Shown: one piece after another, positions 6,812-14,491 of the stretch | Layout of the letters: every line of letters begins with the position of its first letter | Position numbering within the stretch: the first letter of the stretch is position 1 | NCBI GenBank assembly: GCA_020846855.1 | Contig: JADLDD010000022.1 | Location: forward strand, 1 to 38,757 | DNA length: 38,757 nt | Origin: Acidimicrobiia bacterium | GTDB taxonomy: Bacteria; Actinomycetota; Acidimicrobiia; IMCC26256; JADLDD01 | Direction: 5' to 3' | Notes under the pieces: model-generated | The model's database searches: none | Seen by the model: only the letters and a program-made list of their open reading frames with translations | Told to the model about the DNA's origin: nothing | Program-made: the position numbers and the translations under genes

Positions 6812-8326
6812 ATGATGAACACGCCCGACACCTCGATGACGGCCACGCCCGCCGGCTCGACCCCCGGATCCTCCGGGTCGGTCGCCGGCCGCCGGCCCCG
6901 CCGGCGCCGCGCGCTGGTGACCGCGGCGCTCATGGCGACGGCCGCGCTGCTGGCGGCCGCGTGCGTGCCCCCGGGCGGCGGCGCCGCGCCTCGCGCCGCG
7001 GTCGGCCACGAGGGCCGCTGGCTCACCGACTCCCACGGGCGGGTGCTGCTGCTCCACGGGGTCAACCTGGTGGCCAAGGTCGACGGCGAGACGCCTGCGG
7101 AGATGGGCTTCGGCGCCGACGACGCGGCCTGGCTCGCCGACAACGGCTTCGACGTGGTGCGCCTCGGGCTCACCGCCGGGTCCGTCATGCCCGAGCCCGG
7201 CGTGATCGACCACGCCTATCTCGACTCCTTCTTCACCACCGTCGACGAGCTGACCGCCGAGGGCCTCCTGGTGCTCATCGACCTGCACCAGGACGGTTGG
7301 GGCCCCACGCTCGGCAGCGACGGCTTCCCGGGTTGGATGACGATCACCGACGGCGAGCCCAACACCGGTACGCCCTTCCCGCTCTACTACGTGACCAACC
7401 CGGCCATCCAGGCCGCGTTCGACAACCTCTGGGCCGACACCCCCGGCGCCGGCGGCGTCCCGCTCCAGGAGCGGGTGGCGGCGATCTTCGAGGCCTTGGC
7501 CGAGCGGGCCTCCCACCGCCGGGGCATCCTCGGCTACGACCTGCTCAACGAGCCCTGGCCGGGTCGGGTGTGGGAGGCGTGCGCCCTCGACACCGCCCAC
7601 GGCTGCCCCGAGCAGGACGCCCGCCTCGACGCTTACAACGCCCGGATGGCGCAGGCCGTCCGCACCCGGGACCGCCGCCACCTGGTGTTCGGGGAGCCCT
7701 ACGTGCTGTTCAACTTCGGAAATGCGCCCACCAACGTCGGCCTGCCCGGCGACGACCCCCGCAGCGGGCTCAGCTACCACATGTATACGACCGACCCGGC
7801 GCTCGAGCCCGCCGTCCAGGACTTCGCGTTGGAGTGGGCCGATCGCACCGGGGGCGCGCTGCTCAACACCGAGTGGGGCGCGACCACCGATCCGGTGCCG
7901 ATCGAGCGCCAGATCTCCGAGCTCGACGGCGCCCTCGTGCCGTGGATCTGGTGGGCCTACAACGAGAACGTGATCCGCGACGGCCGGCAGCCGCCCACCG
8001 AGGCGAACCTGTGGGGCCCGGTGGTCGACGTGCTGGTGCGGCCGCACCCGGTCGCGGTTGCGGGCACCCCGCTCTCGCACGACTTCGACCCCGCGACGCG
8101 CACGATGAGCTTCACGTACTCCACCCGGCGGGTCGGGTCCGATCGCCCCGGCCCCGGCCACCCCGGTCTCAGCGAGATCAAGGTGCCGGCGCGGACCTAC
8201 CCGAACGGTTACCGGGCGTCGGTCACCGGGGGCGTGGTGGTGTCACGCCCCGGCGCCGGGGTGCTGCGCGTGTTCAGCCTGCCGGGCGCCTCCGAGGTCC
8301 GCGTCACGGTCGCTCCCGCGGTATAG
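6812..8326 (+). CDS. Endoglycoceramidase-like glycoside hydrolase family 5 lipoprotein
   Basis: The 504-residue protein has an Arg-rich n-region, hydrophobic core and lipobox LAAAC (Cys51), so it is exported and anchored. The GH5 barrel starts with RVLLLHGVNLVAK. VLIDLHQDGW forms an inner strand, the acid/base is Glu247 in LLNEPWPG and the nucleophile is Glu354 in LLNTEWGA. The C-terminal part from about 420 (HPVAVAGTPL, then a beta-sandwich ending VRVTVAPAV) follows the layout of Rhodococcus endoglycoceramidase II as I remember it. That enzyme cleaves the bond between oligosaccharide and ceramide of glycosphingolipids. The exact substrate here is inference; a steryl or other lipid glycoside is possible. 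GGGAGG lies upstream of two adjacent ATGs; the second (6815) is better spaced. Confidence 0.85.
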   Translation: MMNTPDTSMTATPAGSTPGSSGSVAGRRPRRRRALVTAALMATAALLAAACVPPGGGAAPRAAVGHEGRWLTDSHGRVLLLHGVNLVAKVDGETPAEMGFGADDAAWLADNGFDVVRLGLTAGSVMPEPGVIDHAYLDSFFTTVDELTAEGLLVLIDLHQDGWGPTLGSDGFPGWMTITDGEPNTGTPFPLYYVTNPAIQAAFDNLWADTPGAGGVPLQERVAAIFEALAERASHRRGILGYDLLNEPWPGRVWEACALDTAHGCPEQDARLDAYNARMAQAVRTRDRRHLVFGEPYVLFNFGNAPTNVGLPGDDPRSGLSYHMYTTDPALEPAVQDFALEWADRTGGALLNTEWGATTDPVPIERQISELDGALVPWIWWAYNENVIRDGRQPPTEANLWGPVVDVLVRPHPVAVAGTPLSHDFDPATRTMSFTYSTRRVGSDRPGPGHPGLSEIKVPARTYPNGYRASVTGGVVVSRPGAGVLRVFSLPGASEVRVTVAPAV

Positions 8327-8340
8327 GCCGGAGCGCGGAA

Positions 8341-8381
8341 CCCGGCCGGACCGGCTCGCCCCGGGGCGGCCGTCCGGGCCG
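8341..8381. terminator. Imperfect GC-rich inverted repeats between convergent genes
   Basis: CCGGCCGGAC pairs with GTCCGGGCCGG with one bulge, and the centre holds the palindrome CGCCCCGGGGCG. It sits between the GH5 stop and the stop of the minus-strand GAF gene. Confidence 0.35.
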
Positions 8382-8385
8382 GCAC

Positions 8386-9756
8386 TCAGGGGTCGACGCC
8401 GACCTTCTCGAGGCGTACCGGCGCGTCGACGAGCAGGCGGAGCCGTCCGCGGCCGGTCTTCTCGATCCGTATGGGAGCGCCCCGCTCGTCGAGGCGGCGC
8501 TTGAGGAGGATCAGGCGACTGTCGAGGTTGTCGCGGAACGCCGGGAGGTCGATCGACGGGTCGAGCCGGATCTCCCGGTGGGTGAACTCCTCACGTCCCT
8601 CGTCGACGTACTGGCGGAGCAACGACCACAAGACCTGCCCGGCGACGCCCTTGATGAGGTAGTCGGTCCCGAGGAACGTGCTTCCGTCGACCGGGAAGTA
8701 GCGCACCCGGATGACGGGCCCGTCGCGTTCCCCGCTCGGCGCCCCTCGATCGGCGGGCGGGCCGAGGCCGCCCGTGCGCTCGTACGCGGCGGCCAGCTCC
8801 AGGGCGCCGGCCACGAGCCCGGCCACCATCAGGAGGAGAGCCTCGTCGTGGTCCGTGTACGTCGCGTACTGGCGCGACTCGACCACCAGCACCCCGTGGA
8901 GGTGGCCACGCGCGAGGAGCGGTACCGCCAGCTGGCTCTGGGCGTCGGGCAGGCTAGGCAGGGGGATGTGGGCGTCGGGCTCGAGCGCGCTCCCTTCCTC
9001 GAAGGACCGGCGGACGGTCTCGGAGTACTTCCGCATCTGGCCCAGGTTCCCGGTCCGCATCGGCTGGGCCCGCGCCGCGGCCATGCCGGGGAGGCCCTCA
9101 CCGACGGCCAGCTCCGAACCCACGCCGCGGTCGGTGGTGCCCCCTCCGTAGCCTCGACTGGCGATGGTGAAGAGCCGCTCGCCGAGCTCGTCGAGGAGCA
9201 TCAGCGAGCAGTTCTCGTACCCCATCCGGACGAGGCCGTCGAGCGCGACGGTCAACAGGCAGTCGAGGTCGGCCGCGCGGCCCAGCTGCGCGGCGAGCTC
9301 GCCGAGCCGTCGCGAGTCCGCGGTGGGGCCGTCGTCGCCGTCTCCGGGGCGCGCTCGGCTCGACGGGAGCTCTTCCACGTGGAGCACGCGGTAGATGTCG
9401 GCGGCTCGTAGCTGGAACACCGCCGGCATCCCGGCCAGCGAGCCGAGGGCCTCCACGTCGGCGGCCAGGCCCTCGAAGACGGGTCCCCGCGTCTCGGTGC
9501 GGGCGTAGCGAAGCTCGAAGCGGTACTCGCGGTACGAGGGGGTGACCACCACCATGCTGGCGTAGGGGTTCTCGGCCAGGTTCCGTGAGGTCTTGGAGAA
9601 GAACTGGTTCGAGAGCGCCACGTGCTCGTCGTCGACCCGGTGGACCTTCGAGAGGTAGGCGATGTTCGGGTTGCCCGACGCCGAGGCCGTGGCGACCACG
9701 GCCGGGACGACCCCGTGGAAGCAGTCGGTGAGGGCCGAGAGCGGGGGAGCGCTCAT
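8386..9756 (-). CDS. Split-barrel (PNPOx-like) / GAF / C-terminal regulatory domain protein, 456 aa
   Basis: The start is set at 9756, where ATGA overlaps the stop of the upstream gene. The open frame beyond it is only an unspaced shadow of that gene. Residues 1-130 form a flavin-binding split barrel of the pyridoxamine 5'-phosphate oxidase superfamily (NIAYLSKVHRVDDEHVALSN, then KTSRNLAENPYASMVV). Residues 150-325 form a GAF domain (ENCSLMLLDELGERLFTIASRG; QLAVPLLARGHLHGVLVVES). Residues 350-456 form a conserved C-terminal domain seen in other GAF proteins (DYLIKGVAGQVLWSLL ... REIRLD ... RLILLKRRLDERG ... TGRGRLRL), probably a helix-rich regulatory or winged-helix module. There is no histidine kinase or cyclase domain. 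It probably senses a small molecule or redox state. Translational coupling with the next split-barrel protein suggests they work together. Confidence 0.7.
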   Translation of the reverse strand: MSAPPLSALTDCFHGVVPAVVATASASGNPNIAYLSKVHRVDDEHVALSNQFFSKTSRNLAENPYASMVVVTPSYREYRFELRYARTETRGPVFEGLAADVEALGSLAGMPAVFQLRAADIYRVLHVEELPSSRARPGDGDDGPTADSRRLGELAAQLGRAADLDCLLTVALDGLVRMGYENCSLMLLDELGERLFTIASRGYGGGTTDRGVGSELAVGEGLPGMAAARAQPMRTGNLGQMRKYSETVRRSFEEGSALEPDAHIPLPSLPDAQSQLAVPLLARGHLHGVLVVESRQYATYTDHDEALLLMVAGLVAGALELAAAYERTGGLGPPADRGAPSGERDGPVIRVRYFPVDGSTFLGTDYLIKGVAGQVLWSLLRQYVDEGREEFTHREIRLDPSIDLPAFRDNLDSRLILLKRRLDERGAPIRIEKTGRGRLRLLVDAPVRLEKVGVDP

Positions 9757-10280
9757 CGCCCGCTGAGCGATCCCGGGCCCGCGTCGGGGTCCGCGAGGCT
9801 CTGCCCCGCGTTGGGCCCGGGCGTCTGGTCGTACCACTCGTCGAGCTCCGCGACGCAGGCGAGGAGCCGGCGCGGGATGAGGTGGGCGGTCATCTCGCGC
9901 GGGAAGCCGTCGACCTCCTCCACAGCACCCCAGAACAGGTCGCAGTGGCGTCGCATCCGATGCCGGTCGACGGCGTCGGCTTCCTCCAGGCTGACGACCC
10001 GGCCCTTCGTCTGCACCGAGTCGAGGGTCCGCACGTCGGTGCCGTTCACGGCCAGGCGGCTGCCGCCGCGGAGGTTGGCCTCCAGGGCGGCGTCGTCGGC
10101 GTCGAGCAGTAGGCGGATACGGGCCCCGTCGCCGTCGAGCACGGTCACGCCCCACCCGCGGCTCGCGTGCGGCCGGCCGCCGTGACCGACGGTGGCGACC
10201 ACCAGCGAGCAGCCGCCTTCGAGCAGATCCCGCCAGCGCGGATCGATCGTCGGTGGTTGGGGCGGCGCGGGCGTCGTCAT
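9753..10280 (-). CDS. Pyridoxamine 5'-phosphate oxidase family (flavin split-barrel) protein, 175 aa
   Basis: The first strand (CSLVVATVGHGGRPHASRGWG), the segment LLLDADDAALEANLRGG and the region RLAVNGTDVRTLDSVQTKGRV follow the small split-barrel fold that binds FMN or F420. The C-terminal part ends with a short Pro/Gly tail. The ATG at 10280 has AGGGGA upstream. Its TGA overlaps the ATG of the split-barrel/GAF gene by four bases. The substrate is unknown; true pyridoxamine phosphate oxidase activity is unlikely because the usual C-terminal dimerisation motif is absent. It is divergent from the hemerythrin-like gene, with 140 bases between. Confidence 0.7.
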   Translation of the reverse strand: MTTPAPPQPPTIDPRWRDLLEGGCSLVVATVGHGGRPHASRGWGVTVLDGDGARIRLLLDADDAALEANLRGGSRLAVNGTDVRTLDSVQTKGRVVSLEEADAVDRHRMRRHCDLFWGAVEEVDGFPREMTAHLIPRRLLACVAELDEWYDQTPGPNAGQSLADPDAGPGSLSGR

Positions 10281-10420
10281 GGCGTCCCCTGGAGGCCCGG
10301 TTAGCGACTTCTTAGGACTCCGCGCCGGTCCTCTTCGGCGCGGCGCGGCCGCGGATCCCGGATTCTACGGGTGATGAGAGCCGACGCCCGTCCCGGGGCG
10401 ACGACCCGAGGAGGAAGCCG

Positions 10421-11134
10421 ATGACCGTGACCGACGCACCGACCGCTGCCGTCCGCGACGCGGACGTGCCGCTCGTGACCGTGGACCTGTTCCGCGACAT
10501 CCACAAGGCGATCCGCTCCGAGCTGTTCGGGGTGACGCTCGAGGCGGGCCGGGTCAGCCCGCTCGACACCGAGGGCCGGGCCGAGGTGGCGCGGCACGTC
10601 GTCCGGGTGCGGGAGTTGCTCGCGGCCCACGCGCAGCACGAGGCGACCCACGTCGAGCCGGTGCTGGAGGAGCACCTCCCGGAGATGGGGGCCGTGCTGG
10701 CCCGTGAGCACGCCGCGATCGAGGCCCGGCTGGACGAGCTCGTGGAGCTGGCCCGCTGGGCCTTGGAGGCCGACGGCCCGACCGCTCGGGCCCGCACCCA
10801 CCGCCTGTACCTCGATCTGGCCGAGTTCACGGCCCGCTTCCTCGACCACGAGGACTACGAGGAGCGCCGGGTGGGGCCCGCGCTCGAGGCCGTGCTCGGG
10901 CCCGAGGGCGCGGCGGCTGTCCAGCAGGCCATCGTGGCGGGGATCCCGCCCGTCCAGCGCGCCACGTCACTGGCGGTCATGCTGCCCGCCCTGAACGTCG
11001 ACGACCGGGCCGAGGTCCTCGGCGGGATCCGGGCCGGCGCACCGGCCGAGGCGTTCGCCGGCGTGTGGGCGCTCGCGGAGTCGGTGCTCACCCCGGCCCA
11101 GGTGCAGGAGTTGTCGGGGGCCCTGGGTCTCTGA
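10421..11134 (+). CDS. Hemerythrin-like HHE domain protein
   Basis: ATG with GAGGAGGA upstream. Residues 24-150 form a four-helix bundle with the ligand pattern of hemerythrin-like domains: His28 (DIHKAI), His73 in HAQHE, His77, His97 in REHAAIEARL, and His143 in LDHEDYEE with following acidic residues. Such domains bind a di-iron centre and serve in oxygen, NO or iron sensing or storage. The C-terminal 85 residues (PPVQRATSLAVMLPALN..., AEAFAGVWALAESVLTP) form a helical extension seen in actinobacterial homologues. It is a soluble cytoplasmic protein without signal peptide. The divergent split-barrel genes may share a redox or oxygen theme, which is inference. Confidence 0.8.
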   Translation: MTVTDAPTAAVRDADVPLVTVDLFRDIHKAIRSELFGVTLEAGRVSPLDTEGRAEVARHVVRVRELLAAHAQHEATHVEPVLEEHLPEMGAVLAREHAAIEARLDELVELARWALEADGPTARARTHRLYLDLAEFTARFLDHEDYEERRVGPALEAVLGPEGAAAVQQAIVAGIPPVQRATSLAVMLPALNVDDRAEVLGGIRAGAPAEAFAGVWALAESVLTPAQVQELSGALGL

Positions 11135-11142
11135 CCTCGAGC

Positions 11143-11172
11143 GCGGCCGCCCGGCTGGATCCGGGCGGCCGC
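11143..11172. terminator. Strong bidirectional hairpin between convergent genes
   Basis: GCGGCCGCCCGG and CCGGGCGGCCGC form a perfect 12-bp stem with a 6-base loop, between the hemerythrin stop (11134) and the kinase stop (11181). No U-tract is present, as is common in GC-rich actinobacteria. Confidence 0.65.
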
Positions 11173-11180
11173 ATCGCCGG

Positions 11181-12770
11181 TCACCGCAGCTTGCGCAGGC
11201 GGTGGTACATGGCCTTCTCGGCCTTGTGGAGTCCGGTGAACTCGCGGTGCACGGCGTCGTGGAGGGTCCGGGTCGACGGATCGGGTTCGAAGGTGCGCTC
11301 GACGGCGGCCCGGGCCGGGAGGTCGTCGACCCGGAGGTGGCCCAGGACCAGGCCGGCGAAGAAGGCGGCGCCCCGGGAGCTCACGAGCAGCGGGTCGTGG
11401 GGGCGGGCGAGCGGCCGGCCCAGCACGTCGGCGTGGATCTGGCACCACACGTCGGAGACCGCGCCGCCGCCCACCACGCGCATCCCGTCGAGCGGGTGGC
11501 GCAGGACCTTCTCCGACGCCTCGAGGAGCCACCGGGCGTTGTGGGCCACCCCCTCCAGGACGGAGCGGACCATCTCGGCGCGGGTCGTCGACAGCGAGAG
11601 GTTGTGGAAGCTGCCCCGCAGGGCGGTGTCGGCGACGGGGGAGCGTTCGCCGTTCAGCCACGGCGCGAACAGCACACCGCCGCTGCCGCTGGGTGCCTTG
11701 GCCGCGACCGCGTCGAACGCCGCCAGCGACGGCTCGGCGGGCTCGGTGAGGCCGTCGTCGGCGAGCACGAAGGTGTTGCGGGCCCACTCGGCGCACACCC
11801 CGGCCGTCTCGTGGTTGTTGGCCAGGAGGTAGCGGTCGGGCAGGGCCGACGGCACGGTGGCCATCTGGCGGCCGATGGAGGTGCGCTTGCCCGGTGTGTG
11901 GCAGCCGATCCACGCCGAGGTGCTGATCGCCATGTGCGGTTCGTAGAGCCCGACCGCCCCCGAGCCGAGCGCGGCCGTGTGCAGGTCGGGCAGCGCGGTC
12001 ACGACCGGCACGCCGTCGGGGAGGCCGATCCGGCGCGCGACCTCGAGGCGGACGGGGCCCACCTCGGACGCGACCGGCAGGAGCGGAGGTAGTCGGGACG
12101 GGTCGGCGCCGGCCAGCGCCACCAGGACCGGGTCGTAGCGCGCCTGGTCGAGCCGGCGGTTGTCGAACAGCCACGACAGGAGCATCGAGACGGGCGTGGC
12201 GCACACCCGGCCCGTCAGCCGGGCGACGAGGAAGTCGAGCGGCTCCAGGAAGTGAGCGGTGCGGCGGTAGACGTCGGGCTGCTCGTGCTCGATCCAGAGG
12301 CGCTGGCCGAGCGGGTCGTTGCCCTCGAGGCTCGGCGCGCCGCCGGCGCGGCGGATGAACTCGACCACCTTGCGGGGTCCGAACCCCTCGACCGTCACCC
12401 GGCCGCCGAGCGCCTCGCGGGCGAGGTCGCGGGCGCGGGTGTCCATCCAGAGGATGCAGTCGCCGACCGGGTCGCCCGCGGCGTCGACGGGCACCGTGGA
12501 GCCCCACTGCCCGGTCACGGCCACCGCGACGATCCGGGACCGGGCGGCGGGATGGGCCTCGACGAGCTCCCCGGCGCCTTCGAGCAGCGCCTCCCACCAG
12601 GTATCCGCGTCTTGGACCGCGGCGCCGTCGGCGCTAACCCGGGGTTCGATCCGGCGGTGCGCGGACCCGATGACGGTGCCGTCGAGGTCGACCAGGGCGA
12701 TCTTCGGCCCGCCGGTGCCGAGGTCGACGGCCAGGACGACCGGCGCCTCCCCGGCTCCCTCGTCGCTCAC
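11181..12770 (-). CDS. FGGY-family carbohydrate kinase (xylulokinase-like)
   Basis: The 529-residue protein has the ASKHA phosphate-1 motif DLGTGG at residues 16-21, TGQWG (85-89), WMDTRARD (about 107-114), the catalytic-aspartate region VTALPDLHTAALGSG, and the C-terminal adenosine motif with GMRVVGGGAVSDVWCQIHADVLGRP. It should phosphorylate a sugar or polyol with ATP. The substrate cannot be read from sequence; xylulose-like ketoses are most usual. The GTG start overlaps the stop of the saccharopine-dehydrogenase-like gene by four bases (GTGA), so it is translationally coupled and last in the operon. Confidence 0.88.
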   Translation of the reverse strand: MSDEGAGEAPVVLAVDLGTGGPKIALVDLDGTVIGSAHRRIEPRVSADGAAVQDADTWWEALLEGAGELVEAHPAARSRIVAVAVTGQWGSTVPVDAAGDPVGDCILWMDTRARDLAREALGGRVTVEGFGPRKVVEFIRRAGGAPSLEGNDPLGQRLWIEHEQPDVYRRTAHFLEPLDFLVARLTGRVCATPVSMLLSWLFDNRRLDQARYDPVLVALAGADPSRLPPLLPVASEVGPVRLEVARRIGLPDGVPVVTALPDLHTAALGSGAVGLYEPHMAISTSAWIGCHTPGKRTSIGRQMATVPSALPDRYLLANNHETAGVCAEWARNTFVLADDGLTEPAEPSLAAFDAVAAKAPSGSGGVLFAPWLNGERSPVADTALRGSFHNLSLSTTRAEMVRSVLEGVAHNARWLLEASEKVLRHPLDGMRVVGGGAVSDVWCQIHADVLGRPLARPHDPLLVSSRGAAFFAGLVLGHLRVDDLPARAAVERTFEPDPSTRTLHDAVHREFTGLHKAEKAMYHRLRKLR

Positions 12771-14014
12771 AGCGCCCCGGCCAGGACCTCGCGCGCCCCG
12801 TCGGGGCCGATGTGCTCGACCGTCAACGGCAGCTCCGCCGGCGCGCCGTCGGCCTTCCCCCCGGAGAGGCCGAGGCGGCTGATCACGTCGGCCGCGAGGG
12901 CCAGGAACTCATCGACCGGCACCACGGCCTCGGGCGGGTGGACCCCGGGCCCGCCGGCCAGGGCCCCCCGCGCGTGCAGCACCGCGCCGATCGCCGCCGG
13001 TATCCCGGTGCCCTCGCCGGCGCCGGCCGAGGTCGACGAGAGCGTGCACACGTAGGTGTGCTCGGCGCCGTCCCGCTCGCCCGTCACCTCCACCCGCAGG
13101 CAGCCGGCCCGCCCGGTTACGTCCGCCTCGGCGAGGAGACGGGGCCGGTCGCGCTGGAGCACCGCGACCAGCACGTCGATGGGGGCCACCTCGGCGTCGC
13201 CCACGCGCAACGGTTCGTCGCCGCCGAGACCGGCGCGCACGAGGTCCTGGGTGAGCTCGAAGTACGAGAGCGGGAACACGACCCCGAGGTTCGTGGCCCG
13301 CCGCAGCGACGGGAACGCCGCCGGCAGGGTGATCGTCTCGGGGTGCGGGTAGGGGTACACGGGGTAGGGGCCGAGGCCGGGGAAGTCCTCGGTGCGGATG
13401 AACGCCTGCCCGCTCGGCTCCAGCATCCGCACGTCGACGAACGTCCCGTCGACGAAGAGCGGGACGTCGTTGACCATGGCGTGCACGCGGTGCTTGAGCA
13501 CCGCCGCCCCCTCGGAGGGCTCGCCGCCGTGGATGTGCATGATGTCGGCGGAGGTGACGGTGTCGAGGAACTGCTCGGCGCAGAGCTTCACGAAGACGTT
13601 GGCGATGCCGGGGGAGTTGCCCATGCCGATGAGCGCCTGCACCCCGGCGTCGCGGGCGGCGCCGTCGAGCGCGAGGAGGGCCCGGGTGGCGTCGAGGTCG
13701 TCGCAGACGTCGACGTAGCGGACGCCGGCCCGGATCGCGGCCTCCAGCGCCGGCGGACCGAAGCGGTAGAAGGGGCCGACGCAGCTGAGCACGACGTCGG
13801 CCCCGGTGATGAGGGCGGCCACGGCGTCGGTGTCGACGACGTCGACCGACGCGGCCCTCAGGCGGGGGTCGGCGAGCTCCTCGACCACCGAGGTCGCGGC
13901 GTCGGCGCGCAGGTCGGTGACGACGACCTCGTCGACCTCGTCGACGTGCAGGAGCGTCTCGACCGCCATGCGGCCCACGCCGCCCGCGCCGCCGAGGACG
14001 ACGATCGAACCCAT
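12767..14014 (-). CDS. Saccharopine dehydrogenase-like NAD(P)-binding protein
   Basis: The N-terminal Rossmann motif is VVLGGAGGVGRMAVETLL (about 4-21). VVLSCVGPFYRFGPPALEAAIRAGVRYVDVCDD (core VGPFY and YVDVCDD) is the signature of the saccharopine dehydrogenase NADP-binding domain family. The remaining 250 residues form the alpha/beta catalytic domain. No lysine-pathway genes are near, and members of this family act on varied substrates. Six bases separate it from the deazaflavin oxidoreductase gene upstream, and its stop overlaps the FGGY kinase start. Co-translation with a kinase suggests an oxidoreductase step on the same metabolite, which is inference. Confidence 0.8.
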   Translation of the reverse strand: MGSIVVLGGAGGVGRMAVETLLHVDEVDEVVVTDLRADAATSVVEELADPRLRAASVDVVDTDAVAALITGADVVLSCVGPFYRFGPPALEAAIRAGVRYVDVCDDLDATRALLALDGAARDAGVQALIGMGNSPGIANVFVKLCAEQFLDTVTSADIMHIHGGEPSEGAAVLKHRVHAMVNDVPLFVDGTFVDVRMLEPSGQAFIRTEDFPGLGPYPVYPYPHPETITLPAAFPSLRRATNLGVVFPLSYFELTQDLVRAGLGGDEPLRVGDAEVAPIDVLVAVLQRDRPRLLAEADVTGRAGCLRVEVTGERDGAEHTYVCTLSSTSAGAGEGTGIPAAIGAVLHARGALAGGPGVHPPEAVVPVDEFLALAADVISRLGLSGGKADGAPAELPLTVEHIGPDGAREVLAGAL

Positions 14015-14020
14015 GCCGGC

Positions 14021-14458
14021 CTAACCGGCGGGCTCGAGGATCACGACGGGGATGTCGCGCTCGGTGTTGGCCTGGTACTCGTCGTACGGGGGCCAGACCT
14101 CAAGCGCGTACCCCCACCACTCCTCCTTCTCCTCCGGGCTCGCGGTGCGGGCCCTGAGGTCGAGGACGGTGTCGTGGTCCTGGAGCGTGACGCCGGGGTC
14201 GGCGACCAGGTTCAGGTACCACTCCGGGTGCTTCGGCGCCCCGCCGAGCGAAGCGACCACGGCGTACCGGCCGTCGTGCTCGACGCGCATGAGCGGGACC
14301 TTGCGCAGCTTGCCGGACCGGCGGCCGCGGGTGGTGAGGATCACGCAGGGCTTGCCCTCCAGGGTGCCGCCCTCCCGGCCACCGGTGCGCTCGTACTGCT
14401 CCACCTGGTCGCGCACGGGGTCCCAGGGGCTCGGTTCGTACTCACCGTCGAGAGGCAT
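14021..14458 (-). CDS. Deazaflavin (F420)-dependent nitroreductase family protein
   Basis: At 145 residues it has the full length of the mycobacterial Ddn-like family. The segment VILTTRGRRSGKLRKVPLMRVEHDGRYAVVASLGG (core TTRGRRSGKLRKVPL and VVASLGG), followed by PEWYLNL and the C-terminal WPPYDEYQ and RDIPVVIL, are its hallmarks. The family binds F420 and reduces quinones or nitro-compounds. This implies that the host makes F420, which is inference. A -10 TACGTT (minus, 14465-14470) ends six bases from the ATG, predicting a leaderless transcript that reads on into the saccharopine-like and kinase genes. Confidence 0.9.
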   Translation of the reverse strand: MPLDGEYEPSPWDPVRDQVEQYERTGGREGGTLEGKPCVILTTRGRRSGKLRKVPLMRVEHDGRYAVVASLGGAPKHPEWYLNLVADPGVTLQDHDTVLDLRARTASPEEKEEWWGYALEVWPPYDEYQANTERDIPVVILEPAG

Positions 14459-14464
14459 GGGTTC

Positions 14465-14470
14465 AACGTA
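14465..14470 (-). promoter_or_regulatory. -10 hexamer TACGTT, leaderless start at 14458
   Basis: Lies in the 33-base gap after the Gfo/Idh/MocA gene, six bases from the ATG. It would give the three downstream genes their own promoter. Confidence 0.5.
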
Positions 14471-14491
14471 TCCCGCGGCGCGGCGGGCCGT

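Noticed and set aside
9757-10155. Extension of the GAF protein frame beyond 9756
   Set aside because: It lies wholly inside the split-barrel gene in another frame and is Arg/Gly/Pro-rich, as expected for GC-rich shadow frames.
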